This document shows positions 1-12,364 of a DNA stretch of 64,000 nucleotides, one piece after another. A program made the position numbers and the translations under genes. The notes under the pieces were generated by a model. It ran no database searches. It was given only the letters and a program-made list of their open reading frames with translations, and had not been told where the DNA came from. The stretch is from Ariolimax columbianus. Taxonomy: Eukaryota; Mollusca; Gastropoda; Stylommatophora; Arionidae. The stretch lies in NCBI GenBank assembly GCA_036924085.1, contig JAVGWX010000019.1, forward strand, positions 13,864,696 through 13,928,695, read 5' to 3'. The stretch's first letter is position 1. Each line of letters opens with the position of its first letter.

Positions 1-78
1 GTCAGTGGGTCAAGAGTGGAATAAACGTTACTGTAATGGTTGGTATAATGTTAGTACAATAATAGGAGAAACGCCTTT

Positions 79-249
79 ACAATTACAGAGCTAATGTCAA
101 ACATTAGTAGAGGTAACGTCACTCCAATTACAGAGCTAACGTCAAACATTAGTAGAGGTAACGTCACTACAAGTACAGAGCTAACGTCAAACATTAGTAG
201 AGGTAACGTCACTACAAGTACAAAGCTAACGTCAAACATTAGTAGAGTA
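79..249. repeat. 45-bp minisatellite, about 4 units
   Basis: Direct tandem repeat. Each unit carries the palindrome-like block CTAACGTCAAACATTAGTAG followed by GGTAACGTCACTACAAGTAC. The units differ by a few substitutions. The open minus-strand frame across it only reflects the period being a multiple of three. Confidence 0.85.
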
Positions 250-684
250 TGGTAACAAAAGTGTATCGAAGACAACAGTGAAGAACTGGACAACGATGTT
301 TAAAGAACGATGTGGGTTAACGAAATTCTGTATCACACTCACCATGTTTTCAACGGCCTGCTAAGGAAATTATAAGTAGGAGTATAATGACATTTTGCAA
401 ACTTGACGGTTGGTATGTGCTGTTTGCACCTGAAGTGACGAAATCATGCGAATCGTATGTAAATTCACTTGGTGCAGTTAGGTCAAGTTTCATTTTGAAC
501 ACGCTTTGTAGTAGTGCAACTTTATTCATCTTTAAATGCAAGCATTACAAAAAGGATTATGGCCATCAGTAAGATATTCAAAAATGAGAGCGTCATAAGA
601 CTTCCTCCAAAGCTTTTTAGGTCCACATCATAAACGTGATGATGTCATCGTGCCAAGATGATATTTAACTATTACCCTGTAGAA
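250..684. other. No recognisable feature
   Basis: AT-rich single-copy-looking sequence. I see no Ig exon, RNA gene or transposon motif. Short open frames on both strands lack family motifs. Confidence 0.4.
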
Positions 685-905
685 CCCCAGTGGTCTACCG
701 CGGTCTTTGTGTATAACAAGGACAAGAATGAAACCACTGCCTCACAGAGAGCATGTCGCAAGAGGCGACTGACTGTGACATGGCATAACACCGGCCATGG
801 ATAGGTGGTTTGTTTAGATCAGCATAGATGACGCCTAACAGGCTGCGGGTCTACTTTGCTCTAGTGTTTGAGTCTATGAAGATGAGATCACACATCGGTT
901 AACCA
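685..905 (+). repeat. Dispersed repeat, also present at 27645-27855
   Basis: This stretch matches the segment just after the Ig exon at 27390-27591. Shared blocks include GAGCATGTCGCAAGAGGCGA here versus GAGCATATCGTAAGAGGCGA there, and a similar TGACATGGCATAACAC core. It is either an interspersed element or the remains of an intron duplicated together with an Ig exon. No exon survives next to this copy. Confidence 0.6.
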
Positions 906-1003
906 CCCTCCGTATGTGATTGTCCCAACGCAATGGTGTGTTAAGCTGCTCGAATCTAGCCCGCTAAGCAGGAAATCCTTCTTCCATCTACACCAAGCTC
1001 ATA

Positions 1004-1404
1004 CTAGAGCTGGGACCTGCACATGGGTCTCTGTCCCTGTAGAAGTGCAGGTCGACTAAGTGGGACTGCACATGAGTATCTGCCCCTGTAGAAGTGCAGG
1101 TCGACTAAGTGGGACCTCCACATGGGTATCTGCCCCTGTAGAAGTGCAGGTCGACTAAGTGGGACTGCACATGGGTATCTGCCCCTGTAGAAGTGCAGGT
1201 CGACTAAGTGGGACCTCCACATGGGTATCTGCCCCTGTAGAAGTGCAGGTCGACTAAGTGGGACCTCCACATGGGTATCTGCCCCTGTAGAAGTGCAGGT
1301 CGACTAAGTGGGACCTCCACATGGGTATCTTCCCCTGTAGAAGGGCAGGTCGACTAAGTGGGACCTCCACCTAGGTATCCGCCCCTGTAGAAGTGCAGGT
1401 CGAC
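1004..1404. repeat. 49/50-bp minisatellite, about 8 units
   Basis: Tandem units built on GTGCAGGTCGACTAAGTGGG and CACATGGGTATCTGCCCCTG. Two variants alternate: GACCTCCAC (50 bp) and GACTGCAC (49 bp), which gives irregular frame changes. It is not a coding region. Confidence 0.9.
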
Positions 1405-2491
1405 AAAGAACTAACAACTCAGAACCGTGTTGAAAGTCTGTACAAAATTACCCGAGATTTGAGTTGCCATAAAAGTAAGGTCCCATCCACCGAATGAGAA
1501 CATTATATCCGATACTCTGAGTCATTACAGACACATGTAAGAGATATGTTGCATTGTCAGTACATCACCGTAGGACATGTATGAGTGTGTCAATTTGATG
1601 TTTGGCCCAGTTCGAATTTCTTTAGCCAAATATAGTTTGCCGAGCGAAACTGTTAAGGAAAGGAATATCTACGGAAAGGGAGGAGTACTGATATTTTTGT
1701 AACTTAATTAAGACAAAGAAGCCGGAAAATTATCTAAGCTCAACACATGAGATTTAACATATTTATTGGTTTATATGGCTAGTTATGGGTATGCTTTCTC
1801 AAAAGTGAATTTAATAAAAATATTTTCTAGGAATATGTATGTTACTTGTGAAGTATAAATCAGTAGCAACCTCTTCGATTGAAATCACTGAAGTCCAAAA
1901 CAAGACTTTTAATTACAATTATTTACTAATGTCAAAACACGAAACGTCAACATGTCTTGATACGTGTGTTTCTCTTATGTATCATATTAACATTCCTCTT
2001 TCAGTTTACTTTAATTTACAGTCATGACATTTACTTATTATTACCACATATTGTTGGTTTTAAAAGCGTTTATTTAAATTTTGATTTTTCATACCAGTGA
2101 CTATGTCATAAATTTTATATTAAAAAATCATTATATTTCTTATTTCGTGATGTGATTTATCTTTATAATAAATGGTATTATTACGTAGCAAAATGGGTAA
2201 TATACTTGTACATTCTATCTTTCTGGAAATCTAATCTTTTAGACTGTTATCAAAATAATCCGTTCTGTTTCTTTCCATTAAATGTAAAGTATAATGTAAA
2301 CAAGTAAAAGAAAGTTATAGAGAGCGTACTAGAACAACTCGCACAAGAACTGTGGGTCAAGGTCAGGACGATCATTTAGATACACAAGGATGTTATGTCG
2401 TAAATTAGTGTTTTGTGTTTTGTTTTCCCAATAAAAAACAGGTATAATTCAATGTTTATTTACAACAATATTCAACATTTCCATTGTCTAG
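1405..2491 (+). other. AT-rich intron or 5' flank of the Ig gene
   Basis: Increasingly AT-rich and ending in the splice acceptor TCTAG directly before the exon at 2492. I looked for the missing N-terminal half of this Ig domain and for a signal-peptide exon and found neither, so they probably lie left of the window. Confidence 0.5.
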
Positions 2492-2693
2492 AACCTTCCG
2501 GAGAACAGACAATGGAATATCACTTTCAGTGACGCAAACAGAGGTTTTAGAAACAGGGATACAATGAAAATTGTGTGGGATATCAACGATGCAAATTGTG
2601 ATGATGTTGGGATATACGAATGTGAAGTCAATTACATTTTAACCAACGGCACTAAAAAGAAATCTATACGTCGCCAAAATGTGTCTGCTGGAT
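2492..2693 (+). CDS. Ig-domain exon, C-terminal half (plus-strand receptor)
   Basis: Internal coding exon of 202 nt, from acceptor TCTAG to donor GTGAGT. It enters in phase 0 and leaves in phase 1. It encodes about 67 residues beginning NLPENRQWNITF and carrying the Ig F-strand signature DVGIYECEV (D-x-G-x-Y-x-C), so it supplies the second disulfide cysteine of an Ig fold. The exons at 27390-27591 (plus) and 55615-55414 (minus) have exactly the same length and phases, and share the patterns P-x-x-x-x-W-N and D-A-x-C-x-D. This indicates exon duplication. The partner exon with the first cysteine was not found and is expected further left. Role: extracellular Ig domain of a membrane receptor or adhesion protein; ligand unknown. 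FREP-type mollusc Ig domains are a possible relative, but I cannot verify that. Confidence 0.82.
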
Positions 2694-4492
2694 GTGAGTA
2701 TATGTAACGTTAATTTGTAAGTAGACTAATGGTCTCGCACGGTTCACCATGTCTCATCCTAGAATCCATTATCAAGAGAGTTTCTTTTCTCTATCATGTG
2801 GGTAACCGATTGCTGTTTTCAATCAAAAACGTTGATGTAATGTCATAACCGCTTTAACTTTCACCATCATTTTCACTGCTGCGAGGGTTTATATAGATGT
2901 GAAATACATGATGTCCCCCTGCAGTCACGAAGCTATGATTTCTTTTGTTTGCACCTTGGACAGACAGAACGTATTCATTACCGATGTTTTGAAAAGCACT
3001 TCCAAAATATGTGGAAACGCATTTCAGTTAAAATTCTTTCATGTAACTTTCCTGGAACACATCTGTAGCATCATACAAGTTTGTTTGTTCAAAAAGAAAC
3101 CAATTAATTGACATGCGATTTCCCTTTCATGTATTATGTTAGGTCCGTACTACACAAGGGAGACTATTTTTCTTACATATATTAACACTAGTACTAGGTG
3201 TCTCCAAATGTTATCGTATCTTCATGGACAATTATATTTCCTTCATCTGATTCGTGACTCTAATATGGTATAACATTACCACCTCAAGCCTTGTATAGGC
3301 TTAGTTTAGCAAATAAGTATTTATTATGACGCAGCATTCTGGATACAATATTTCTGAGGGGTAACCATCACTTCAATCTTCTAGCTACTTAGGATAGCAT
3401 CTGCATAGTTCGATATCCTTTATTAATGATATTGTTACCATTGACTAACATGACACGCAACTCTCGTGTGCGTACAGGATTCACTTTAATACCCCTGTTC
3501 TTTCTATATAAGGGTGCCCAGTCCGGAAATAAGGAACATACCACCAACATTTAAACATTTAACAAAGTCTATGGCATGTTATGTGTTTAACTGTTACAGA
3601 TATGAAAGAGCTACCTCAACATATTCATGACAGACTAACATATAGGAATCAGTTCGCACGGATAAAACCGTGTTAGAAAGAAGTTCCAAGAATAGGAATA
3701 CTGCAACCTGCCAATCTACAAAGTACGATTTTGCAGATGGCTGGCTGAACATCTATGTCACACAACTTTTAACAGAAACAGACATGCCAACTTTTGAAGG
3801 GCTGGCATGTATATAATGATGACTTGCGCTTCAATGAAAACGTAAAGACTGATTGACTGTTATCCATTACGTGTATATATCCGTGTAATAATTTATTGTG
3901 ATTTGTTAAGAATATGATCCACTTTTTGAACTTTTACGGTCACAATCTTTGTTTAGTGTCTCCCTACGAAAGTGCGATGAAAGGATCACCAAATCTCTTC
4001 TTAATTTCATTGCTGTTCATTTAATTGGATTAAGATTACCCTATAGTTGCTCGGTATGCTTCAGTGCAATTTCCGCCAAGTTTAACCAACACTTGCACAA
4101 TACACTCTACACACCTGTTTCGTTAATTTGCTTTTTAATTAAATCAATTTCGCTGGTTGTTTTCCAATAAAAATATTTGTTATTTTGATAATCATTATAT
4201 ATATGTATGAATGAGGTATATCCGTTCCAGCTGTTGTTACTATCTTAAAAGAATCAGTCGTTTTTACATCATGATGAATTATCATACTCAATTAAATATG
4301 GCTGTCGCATGTTGGTGAAAATCTATAAAATATTAAAATAACCTTTTATTTATTAGGTCAGTCGTTTAACTATCAGCCTGTTCCTTCACTTGCTAGATCA
4401 TTTCTATTAAAAAACAAAGCCTTTTCAAATCTTGAGCTAACTTTTTCATTGTTGTCAGACCCTTAAATATCAACTCATCTATACAAATGTTT
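2694..4492 (+). other. Intron sequence without a clear element
   Basis: AT-rich intron between two Ig exons. No LINE, SINE or further Ig motif was recognised. A stretch around 3600-3800 vaguely suggests an old Tc1/mariner remnant, but no diagnostic motif is readable. Confidence 0.4.
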
Positions 4493-4745
4493 AATCAACA
4501 CCTACACACATTGAGTGTATACCTTTAACTATTGAGTAAATCCATTCAAACATTGAGCAATTTTCAAACAATGTGTAAACACCTTCAAATATCGAGTAAA
4601 CAGCTATAAATATTGAGTAAACACATTTAAATATTGAGTAAACACATTTAAATATTGAGTAAACAGCTACAAACATTGGTAAGCCCATTCAAATATTGAG
4701 TAAACAGCTACACATATTGGTAAACACATTTAAATATTGAGTAAC
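4493..4745. repeat. 20/21-bp minisatellite, about 12 units
   Basis: AT-rich tandem units of the form AAATATTGAGTAAACACATTT with variants ending in CAGCTAC. It lies inside the intron of the plus-strand Ig gene. Confidence 0.85.
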
Positions 4746-6062
4746 TTTTTTATCATATCGTCCATGTATGTTAATCTCTGTTGAGAACAGATATTACTGC
4801 ACTTCGAGAAGATCAAAAGGTACTCACTCACAGCAAATGACGAATTGTGTTGATACTAATGGTTCAGGAAACTCGCTGATTGTACCCATTTATGCTCAGT
4901 CATTTTACAGTGCCTGTCCTCTTTACCCGACCAGGATATCACTTCACAACTTTGCAATATATACATTGCTGATTCATTGATTGCAGTTTGTCGTTGATTA
5001 ACATGGTCACTTCCAACTTTGTCATTGTCCACACTATGAAAGTTCCTAAGGGCAGGATGTCTGCTCCTTTACTTCCACATACTCCAGAATGGCCTAGACA
5101 GTATATCCACATAAATTCATGAATGAATGAGTCATCTTTGTCCGTCATCCCCTCATGTCATATTTAGCCATTCTGTATTTTCCGAAGCAAGTTTTCTGAG
5201 TCAGAAACGTTTGCACCACTCATTAAATTATTGCGACAGAGCCACACCACAGCCTGTCTCGAGCTTCCTTCACGTGCGTGAAGCTGTTGTCATGTATGCA
5301 TTGCTCAGCGCAGCAAAGACTACCTCGTGTTCTAGAGGAGAAGCGTCCATTTTTACCACCCATCCCAACCGCTTGAGTATGCACGGCATCAACAATATTC
5401 TCCATATTTTCACTCACAGGCCGCTCTCCCATTGCACCAGTTTTGACAGTATCTCACCAGCGTGAAGATGACTCTATGATAGCCTGTCACTTTATCTACA
5501 GAGTGAATTTATTGCTACTCTTTGTTTATGATCACTACTATAGTACCCTAACCATCAGTTTTCTCTGCATGCGATATCAACGACATCCTTCATCTGATTC
5601 GTGTGCCATGATATCTGCATCGCTCATATGCAGGTAGTACCTCCTATTTCCAAATAGTCCTATTAAACCTTTGACCTTTACCATTTAGTCTGTAGACTTT
5701 ACAGACAGGTCCGAGCGATAGGGTATTGCTGGTGCACCCAAGGATTAGTCGCATCTTATCGTTTTGGATGCACATCAACCGTTCACTTTGTGACCATGAA
5801 TAGACGTAAAAGCTCAGCCAAAAATCTGAAATAGACAGGATAAACAAGACAATTGAATGGGACGAACATCAGCCGCTGATCCAATTTGGCAGCTATCAAT
5901 CTACAAATATGATTACAACCTTATTTTTCAACAATCTGGTTATGGAAAGAATGGTAAATTTTTCTAACAGCTTTGCACGCAACAATTAAAGCATAAGAGT
6001 GAGTGTTACTTGTACATTCTTATCATTGTGTAACGTCTGAGTTGATTTATTGGTCTGCCCAG
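4746..6062 (+). other. Intron sequence, unclassified
   Basis: Mixed-composition intron. A minus-strand open frame at 5432-5223 has no recognisable domain. The segment ends in the pyrimidine-containing acceptor GGTCTGCCCAG before the exon at 6063. Confidence 0.4.
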
Positions 6063-6265
6063 TGATTTGTCTTCAATCAATCGTCACTAAAATTGAAACA
6101 TCAGACGGGGAAAACTTCTCCGTCATCTGTGAGGCCAATCGTGTGGAGCCTGCATCAAAGACATTCTTGGTCACAGAAAGGTTGTGTATTGCTAGAAAGT
6201 TGCAAAGAGATACATATTACACTTCTATTGCTGAGTATCTCCCAGGTGAAAACTCAAGTTACAAG
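6063..6265 (+). CDS. Ig-domain exon, N-terminal half (plus-strand receptor)
   Basis: Internal exon of 203 nt, acceptor CCCAG and donor GTAGGA, phase 1 in and phase 0 out. This matches the phase-1 end of the exon at 2492-2693 and the phase-0 start of the exon at 27390. It encodes about 67 residues with an early cysteine (ICLQSIV) and the B-strand cysteine in NFSVICEANRVEP, and an N-glycosylation-like NSS near the end. It aligns with the minus-strand exon 62027-61810 (first strand, then x-F-x-V-x-C-x-x-N-R-V). Together with 27390-27591 it forms one complete Ig fold split by an intron of about 21 kb. Role: extracellular Ig domain of the predicted receptor. Confidence 0.82.
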
Positions 6266-7600
6266 GTAGGATGAACTTTTTTTCTAATGTATTTAAGTAA
6301 AGTCTCGCACTTTTTCCTTCCACTGTATTTTTCATTGGGATCATTAATCCGACTTCATGACTTTAAAATATGTCTCGAAAGCAGACGTTTTTGATATCTA
6401 ATAAATGTATCATGTAAAAGGCTAGTGGGAAAGGAAGGTCACATTGAACAATTGCATCTGTAAACTAGGTATTTAGTGTTGCAGTAGGGCTAACAACTCA
6501 AGTACACATACAACAAAATAAACAATGTTAAAGAAACTATAACCAGTGCTTAATTACTTACTCAATCGCTCCACTTCTACACTGATTTGCAGTATTTTCC
6601 AGAAATATTGTCAGGATATTCCATCTAAGATCCTCTTGGTCTGATCACATTCTAGTATTCCATTTATTATTGTCAGTTTGATAATGTTATCCCATCAGCC
6701 AGTTGATCTGGATCATTGCCTCACTGATCAGTAACTACCGTGATATCTGATTTGATTTGATTCTGAGGTCGGGGTCAATCTACGAACTTTGATATCGTTT
6801 CAGTCAAATCTTCAAGTGCTGGATGTTGTGGTCATGATGATGTACTGTCTGCTTACAGAACGTGTCTCATATTGTTACTTTAACCATCTTTATTAGATAC
6901 AGGAATTGGAGCGAGTATTTTAGTGTCGTCATTGTACGTGATTCACATTCATTATTCAAAATTGGTACACCGGTAAAGTGGTATACATTCATCTTTAGTG
7001 TTCTTATATTTTTCTTTTTTACTTAAAAATCATTTATTCTTTACACGGAAAAAGTATGCATGCTAATGTTCCTTGAATGGTTAGTTTCACGTTCATACTT
7101 TCCGTCTTCGCTGTTGCAGTGCTCAGGTATTTTAATTGATTGTCCTGTTGTATTTAAAAATAAATAGATCGAAGTTACAATGATAACCATAGGTTGAACC
7201 GCCAACCTTATGGCTCTGTTATCGTATACTAAGCACACGCTCGTTCGTCTACATGAGTGTCCCATAACCCCCGGACTTGCTGCATTAAATATCAAGGTCG
7301 TCAATTGCACTTGACCTTGCATCGTTTCTGAAATATTGATAGTAAGCATGTGTCTAAATTTTGTCTCACTCCAACCGAGTTTTGATTGTTAATCGATTCA
7401 TCGCGATGTTTCCGAATCTCACACCTTCCGGTGATATGAACAATGTTTCTGACAAACAGCTTCGATTTAACGAATGGTTTCAACTTCCATGACCCCACTG
7501 AGTGCTTTTTGTTCATCTACTTACATGCTTTGAAAACATCAAGTATTAATAGTATGGCAAGATACGACAATACAGCGTCGCTATGTTATATTGGGGGTAA
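6266..7600 (+). other. Start of a 21-kb intron; no element recognised
   Basis: AT-rich DNA with short random open frames on both strands. No splice-flanked exon or transposon motif was seen. Confidence 0.4.
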
Positions 7601-8350
7601 CGAGGTCTAGGCTGGACGTCCCGCTCGTTAAAGGAAAGTGAAGCGTCTGATACAGACTCCTATTCATGTGTAGAGATCGCCGCTGCATTCACTGTTCGGT
7701 TTGCCATTCAGGAGTTTCCATGCCAATGACCTCTCCTACATTATTGTGTCCCCAGCAGCACCTTCGTGCGTGGCCCACTGTTTCTTACAGAGCGTGCGGT
7801 GGGGCGCGACCGTCTACCCGGCGGTATAATTGGGCGAGTAGATTTGGGCTCATTAGCCTTGGTTAGCAGCTATCTAAGAAAAGGAAACTAAACCCAGGTA
7901 GACGAAGCTCGTTAGCCTGTTCAGGGAGTTCGCCTAAGAGAGGAGAAACTCTGATTTTAAACCCACAAGTCCCAGAGAGTGCTGGCTAGTCTTTGGACGA
8001 TGAGAGTATCATCGGATGTCTCGAATAGCTAGCATCTGTGGGCAACGACTCCACTGCCTTGTGGAAGCCTCGCGAGAGGGTAGTGCTACAGGAGTAAACC
8101 CACACAGAAATTCCGGAGTGGTAGCACCTGTGGCGGATGGTTTCAAAATTGCGAACTCATTCCGGAAGCTCCTGCAGCTGAGCTGGTGCCAAATTGCCAT
8201 GCGTTGTTTTTCTTAGGATTACACCAGCGAGGCTGAGAGGGGTGTCCTGCAGTTTGGGCAGCTCAAGGTCTCCATATTCAGCGCCCAGGCTTGCGCGATG
8301 AGAGGCTAAATAGTTTGCAAAGACTGAGACGCCTATGAATTTGAACTGAT
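7601..8350 (+). other. Higher-GC block, probably an interspersed repeat
   Basis: The base composition rises compared with the flanks. The sequence has a dispersed-repeat look, for example repeated GCTCATTAGCCTTGG and GCTCGTTAGCCTG phrases and stop-rich frames. It may be the untranslated region of a LINE. No protein motif supports a firm class. Confidence 0.3.
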
Positions 8351-8854
8351 GTTATACCCCAATGGACATGAGCTCATCTTGTCCTGATGTACTGTCTGCA
8401 TGTTTTATAGAAGCTTTGCATATCGAATACCCAGGATGCTGGGATGTTGTTCTTTTACTTACATCCCTACAGTTTGTTCCATGGGATCTTTTCGACTGCT
8501 GTTTCTAGAACTAGGAAACAGGGAGCATTTCATCATCGTAGTCATGAGCCTTTTGAAGTTGCCTAAAGTGTGAAAATATGGTTTTGAGTCCTTCGGTTTG
8601 CTCAAATGAAGAATTGGGATTCGTCGGAATATGGCGCAGCCGGATGTCCCTGCTAAAGTTTCCAAGAGTAGGTTCTGCCTTAGACAATAATGGCGGATAT
8701 GCTTCTGTGGTTTTAGTATTGTTGCTTGTCATGCTTTTCTTTAATATTGGCATGATGATGCATATCTCCACATTTTTTTGGTGTAGCCTTCTTTTACAAG
8801 GCTTCCATTAAAAGTCGCGAATAACAGTTCACCATTAGACTCTGTGTACTTACT

Positions 8855-9478
8855 ATTGTCAATGTTCTACAAATTGTCATGTAGTTTTGTCATTGTCAAT
8901 GTTATACAAATTGTCATGTGGTTTTGTCATTGTCAATGTTATACAAATTGTCATGTGGTTTTGTCATTGTCAATGTTATACAAATTGTCATGTCGTTTTG
9001 TCATTGTCGATGTTATACAAATTGTCATGTGGTTTTGTCATTGTCAATGTTATACGAATTGTCATGTCGTTTTGTCTTTGTCAATGTTATAAAAATTGTC
9101 CTGTAATTTTTCTTAGTCAATGTTTTACAAATTTTCATGTCGTTTTGTCATTGTCAATGTTATACAAATTGCCCCGTCGTTTTTTCATTGTCAATATTAT
9201 ACAAATTGTCATGTGGTTTTGTAATTGTCAATGTTATACAAATTGTCATGTGGTTTTGTCATTGTCAATGTTATATAAAATGTCATGTTGTTTTGTCATT
9301 GTCAATGTTATAAAAAATGTCATGTTGTGTTGTCATTGTCAATGTTATAAAAAATGTCGTGTTGTCATTGTCAATGTTATAAAAAATGTCATGTTGTTTT
9401 GTCAGTGTCAATGTTATAATAAATGTCATGTTGTTTTGTCATTGTCAATGTTATAAAAAATGTCATGTTGTTTTGTCA
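8855..9478. repeat. 37-bp minisatellite, about 17 units
   Basis: Units of TGTCATTGTCAATGTTATAC plus AAATTGTCATGTGGTTT. Divergence increases to the right, where AAATTG becomes AAAATG. All three plus frames stay open because the unit lacks stop codons; the apparent 189-residue protein cycles with period 37 and is not a gene. The array directly abuts the 3' end of a mariner transposase remnant (9506-9835). Confidence 0.92.
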
Positions 9479-9505
9479 ACCTTTATTTTCTCCAATGCGA
9501 TTATA

Positions 9506-9835
9506 TCAGCGATTAAGTAATGCTTGAATAGCTTCAGCGTACACATGTGTATCAGTATATCTGAAACAATATAGAAGATCCTGTTCCACTTTGTCATCTG
9601 TGATGAGATTCTGACCTCCGAGGAATACTTTTACGGGTCCAAATAGGTAGAAATCTTTTGAAGCGAGGTCCGGGCTGTAATGTGAATGTGGCAATACCTC
9701 CCAGCCGAGTTTCTGCAAAAGGCACAAAGTGTGGTGAGAAGTATGAGGTCGCGAATTATCTTGTAGGAGTAGGAAACCATTTGTGATCAAACGAAACCGT
9801 TTGTGCATCGATTTTCCAGGAAAAGGGTTCCCCAA
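9506..9835 (-). pseudogene. Mariner-like transposase, C-terminal fragment
   Basis: About 109 codons of the catalytic and C-terminal part of a Tc1/mariner transposase. Visible motifs are LLQDNSRPHTS (catalytic aspartate region), GWEVLPHSHYSPDLAS, and YLFGPVKVFLGGQN followed by an acidic D-D-K-V. The intact protein is usually about 340-350 residues, so the DNA-binding half is missing. The last aspartate expected in S-P-D-L-A-P-S-D is replaced in ASKDFYLF. It cuts and pastes DNA in its active form; this copy is dead. Confidence 0.85.
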
Positions 9836-10017
9836 TCTGGAAACCCACAGAATAGACTGAAGAATTGAGAGTCAGAACGACCTGAATCATCATTCACGGA
9901 CGTACAACCTTCTTTAAAATGTTTACACAATTCAAATGAGTATCTCAAAACCATGTTACAATTGCAGTCTACGGTAAATTTCCGCAGGTGTCACGCTATT
10001 ATCACTGCACTGTCTGC

Positions 10018-10285
10018 CATCTGCAGCAACTTAGCTGGGATGTATTGCCACAACCACCTTATAGCTGAGATCTCGCTCCAAGCGGTTTCAACCTGCTTGG
10101 GTTCCTAAAAGAACACCTTGGAGGTCAGCATATCAGCACTGATAACGAAATGAAAATGGCTGTCTTGAATTGGCTCAGACATATTGATAAATTATTCCGC
10201 TCGCTGAAACTTTTCAAGCATTACTTAAACTCGGTGCATAAACACTGCAGGAGATTATGTCTCAAAATAAATCCTATTTTGACTA
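10018..10285 (+). pseudogene. Mariner-like transposase, C-terminal fragment
   Basis: On the strand opposite to the neighbour at 9506-9835. It encodes LQQLSWDVLPQPPYS and then, after a frameshift, DLAPSGFNLLGFLKEHLGG and a basic C-terminal tail to about 10285. The catalytic aspartate position after S-P-D-L-A-P-S is glycine. It is a second, distinct mariner remnant, not the same gene in inverted form. Confidence 0.75.
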
Positions 10286-11276
10286 CTGGAAAGTTTTTGT
10301 TTTTGTTTTTTTCCTTACAAAAAAGCATTCACGCACACACACACACACACATATATATTGCTTGACAAAAGTGCTCGTTTGTGACAAAAATATTTGTTGG
10401 AAGTGTACACCCACAAAATAAAAATATATTAATCGTTAATTACGTTTTTAATCGTAACTGCACAATGTCTCTTGCAAGGTTATTATCGATATTATGCTTA
10501 TTACAAAAGCTATGGACATGAGTACATAGCGATTCTCGCTAGATGAAGGTCGAAATTACTCATCTTCTGAAGGGTAGATAAGCTATGGATATGACTAAAT
10601 AGCGAATTCTCTCGCAGGATGGTATCTAGATCACAATATATACAGATTCGGGACAGTAAGTAGATTAGGGCGAATAACGTTTGGCGCGTCTTGTCCTTTC
10701 TTATGTTGTTTGCTCTCGTATGAGGAGTGACGAAATGGCGCAAAAAGATGTTTTATTTTTTTCAAAAACGAAATTTGTGTCAAGATCAGAAAACAATTAA
10801 AAAAGTACAAATCATGTGTTTCTGATGCTGGATCTGCAGTTGAGAGTCAGAAGACTGGGAAGAGAAAATGTTTGTTATAGTAGAAGGATGAGGTTCAGTG
10901 GCTAGAGTATAATGTTGAACTGGTGTGGAAAGATGTTCAGTATGTCCGCAGTTAAAAGGATTGTGCGAGTCATCATCACGTGTAGTTGATGGGTTCACAT
11001 AACTTTTTTGTCACGAGACTTTCAAGTTTCACAACACCAGGTGCATTTAAGCATTAGATGTTCAAAAACACCCTCCAAATTCTTTTAGGGCAATATGTTT
11101 AAAAAGGATGGAGAAAGAAAATGTTCTTTCATTTAGAATTGTGATTTAAAATAAGTTATTATATTGCGAAAAACAATACGCCCTTTAAGGTCTTGCGGAG
11201 CTTGTTGATAAACTGAATGTAGAAGTGCTGGAAGAATAAACCAATAATAGACGGTGTAAGGATTTAATACACTACA
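10286..11276. other. AT-rich spacer with short (CA)n
   Basis: Contains a (CA)n tract at about 10331-10350 followed by TATATA. No other feature recognised. Confidence 0.4.
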
Positions 11277-12240
11277 TTGTACAACGTGCGAAAGAAGATG
11301 TTGTGGCAGACATCAGAGCCTCAGTGTTTCTGTGTTATTAGATGGATATTATTTGCTTCTAGCAAAACGTATACTGCGCCAATCATCAACATTAATGGTG
11401 AAAAACTGAAAGTTGTAAATAGATTCACATGCGTCGGTAGTACGCTGTCTCTGAATGTGGTCATGGATGATGAGATGAACGTTAGAATCGTCAAAGCCAG
11501 CGCCACTTTTGACAGACTACACTCAAACGTCGGGCGTCGAAATGGCATCAGCCTCCAGACGAAGCTGAAAGTGTACAGAGCAGTGGTGGTCTCTGAGTTG
11601 CTATATGCAAGTGAAACATGGACTGTATACAGGCGGCATGCAAAGAAGCTGAATCACTTTCACACACTTTGGCTCAGGAGGGTGATGAATGTCAAATGGC
11701 AAGACAGGGTCCTGGACACTGCTGTTTTTGAGAGAGCTGGTATCCCTAGCATTGATACCATCATGAAGCAATCACAGACTCGCTGGGCGGGTCATGTGGT
11801 TCGCATGCCAGACTATCGGTTGCCAAAAATAATCTTCTATGACGAGATGCAGAATGACGAACGCTTCCAAGGAGGCCAAAAAATGCGCTTTAAAGACACA
11901 CTAAAAGCGTCTTTATAAGCCGTCAGCATAAACCTCGAAACATGGGAAGATGCTGCAAAAGACCTTACAGTCTGGCGTACAGCTCCCTGCAGAGGAGCAG
12001 TGTCATGCGAAGCTTCTAAAAAGACTGCAGCAGAACAACGGAGAAAGGCCAGGAAAGACCGTGAAATATCAATCTCGCGAAGCGAACTTTCCATGCCCTC
12101 GCTTCCTGCGAGTATGCAGATCCAAAATTGGGTCTGTCAGCCATCGCCGCACCCATCCACAATCCGGAAGTACAGAATATTTGACTGGAAAGACTTGCTT
12201 AAATTAAAAAGGAAAGGTCCTCATCACGCGTGATGGACGA
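11277..12240 (+). pseudogene. LINE reverse-transcriptase C-terminus with zinc-finger remnant
   Basis: Carries the C-terminal part of a non-LTR retrotransposon polyprotein. Readable motifs are LKVYRAVVVSELLYASETWT, LNHFHTLWLRRVMN, WAGHVVRMPDYRLPK and RFKDTLKASL. The main frame has one stop at 11916-11918 and then continues in the same frame (INLETWEDAAKDL and onward) to about 12233. A zinc-finger relic (CRSKIGSVSHRRTH) lies in another frame. The 5' part (endonuclease, RT catalytic core) is absent, as is usual after incomplete target-primed reverse transcription. The same family occurs at 52108-51409 and about 63240-62605 on the minus strand. Confidence 0.82.
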
Positions 12241-12364
12241 ACAACAACAATATTAGATGGATCCACAGATAGGTCTGACGTGACAGAATGTATTATTTAT
12301 GTTAGGTGCATAAAAACTAGCGGTGTCAAGGAATCATATTTAGTCATTGCTCCCTTAGCCAATA

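Noticed and set aside
3600..3800. Possible Tc1/mariner remnant
   Set aside because: Only vague similarity in mixed frames; no catalytic motif readable.
5223..5432. Minus-strand open frame that might be a gene
   Set aside because: No recognised domain, no splice or promoter support, length within chance.
8887..9456. Open frame of 189 residues on plus strand
   Set aside because: It is a 37-bp tandem repeat read through; the protein has a strict 37-residue cycle and the other frames are open too.
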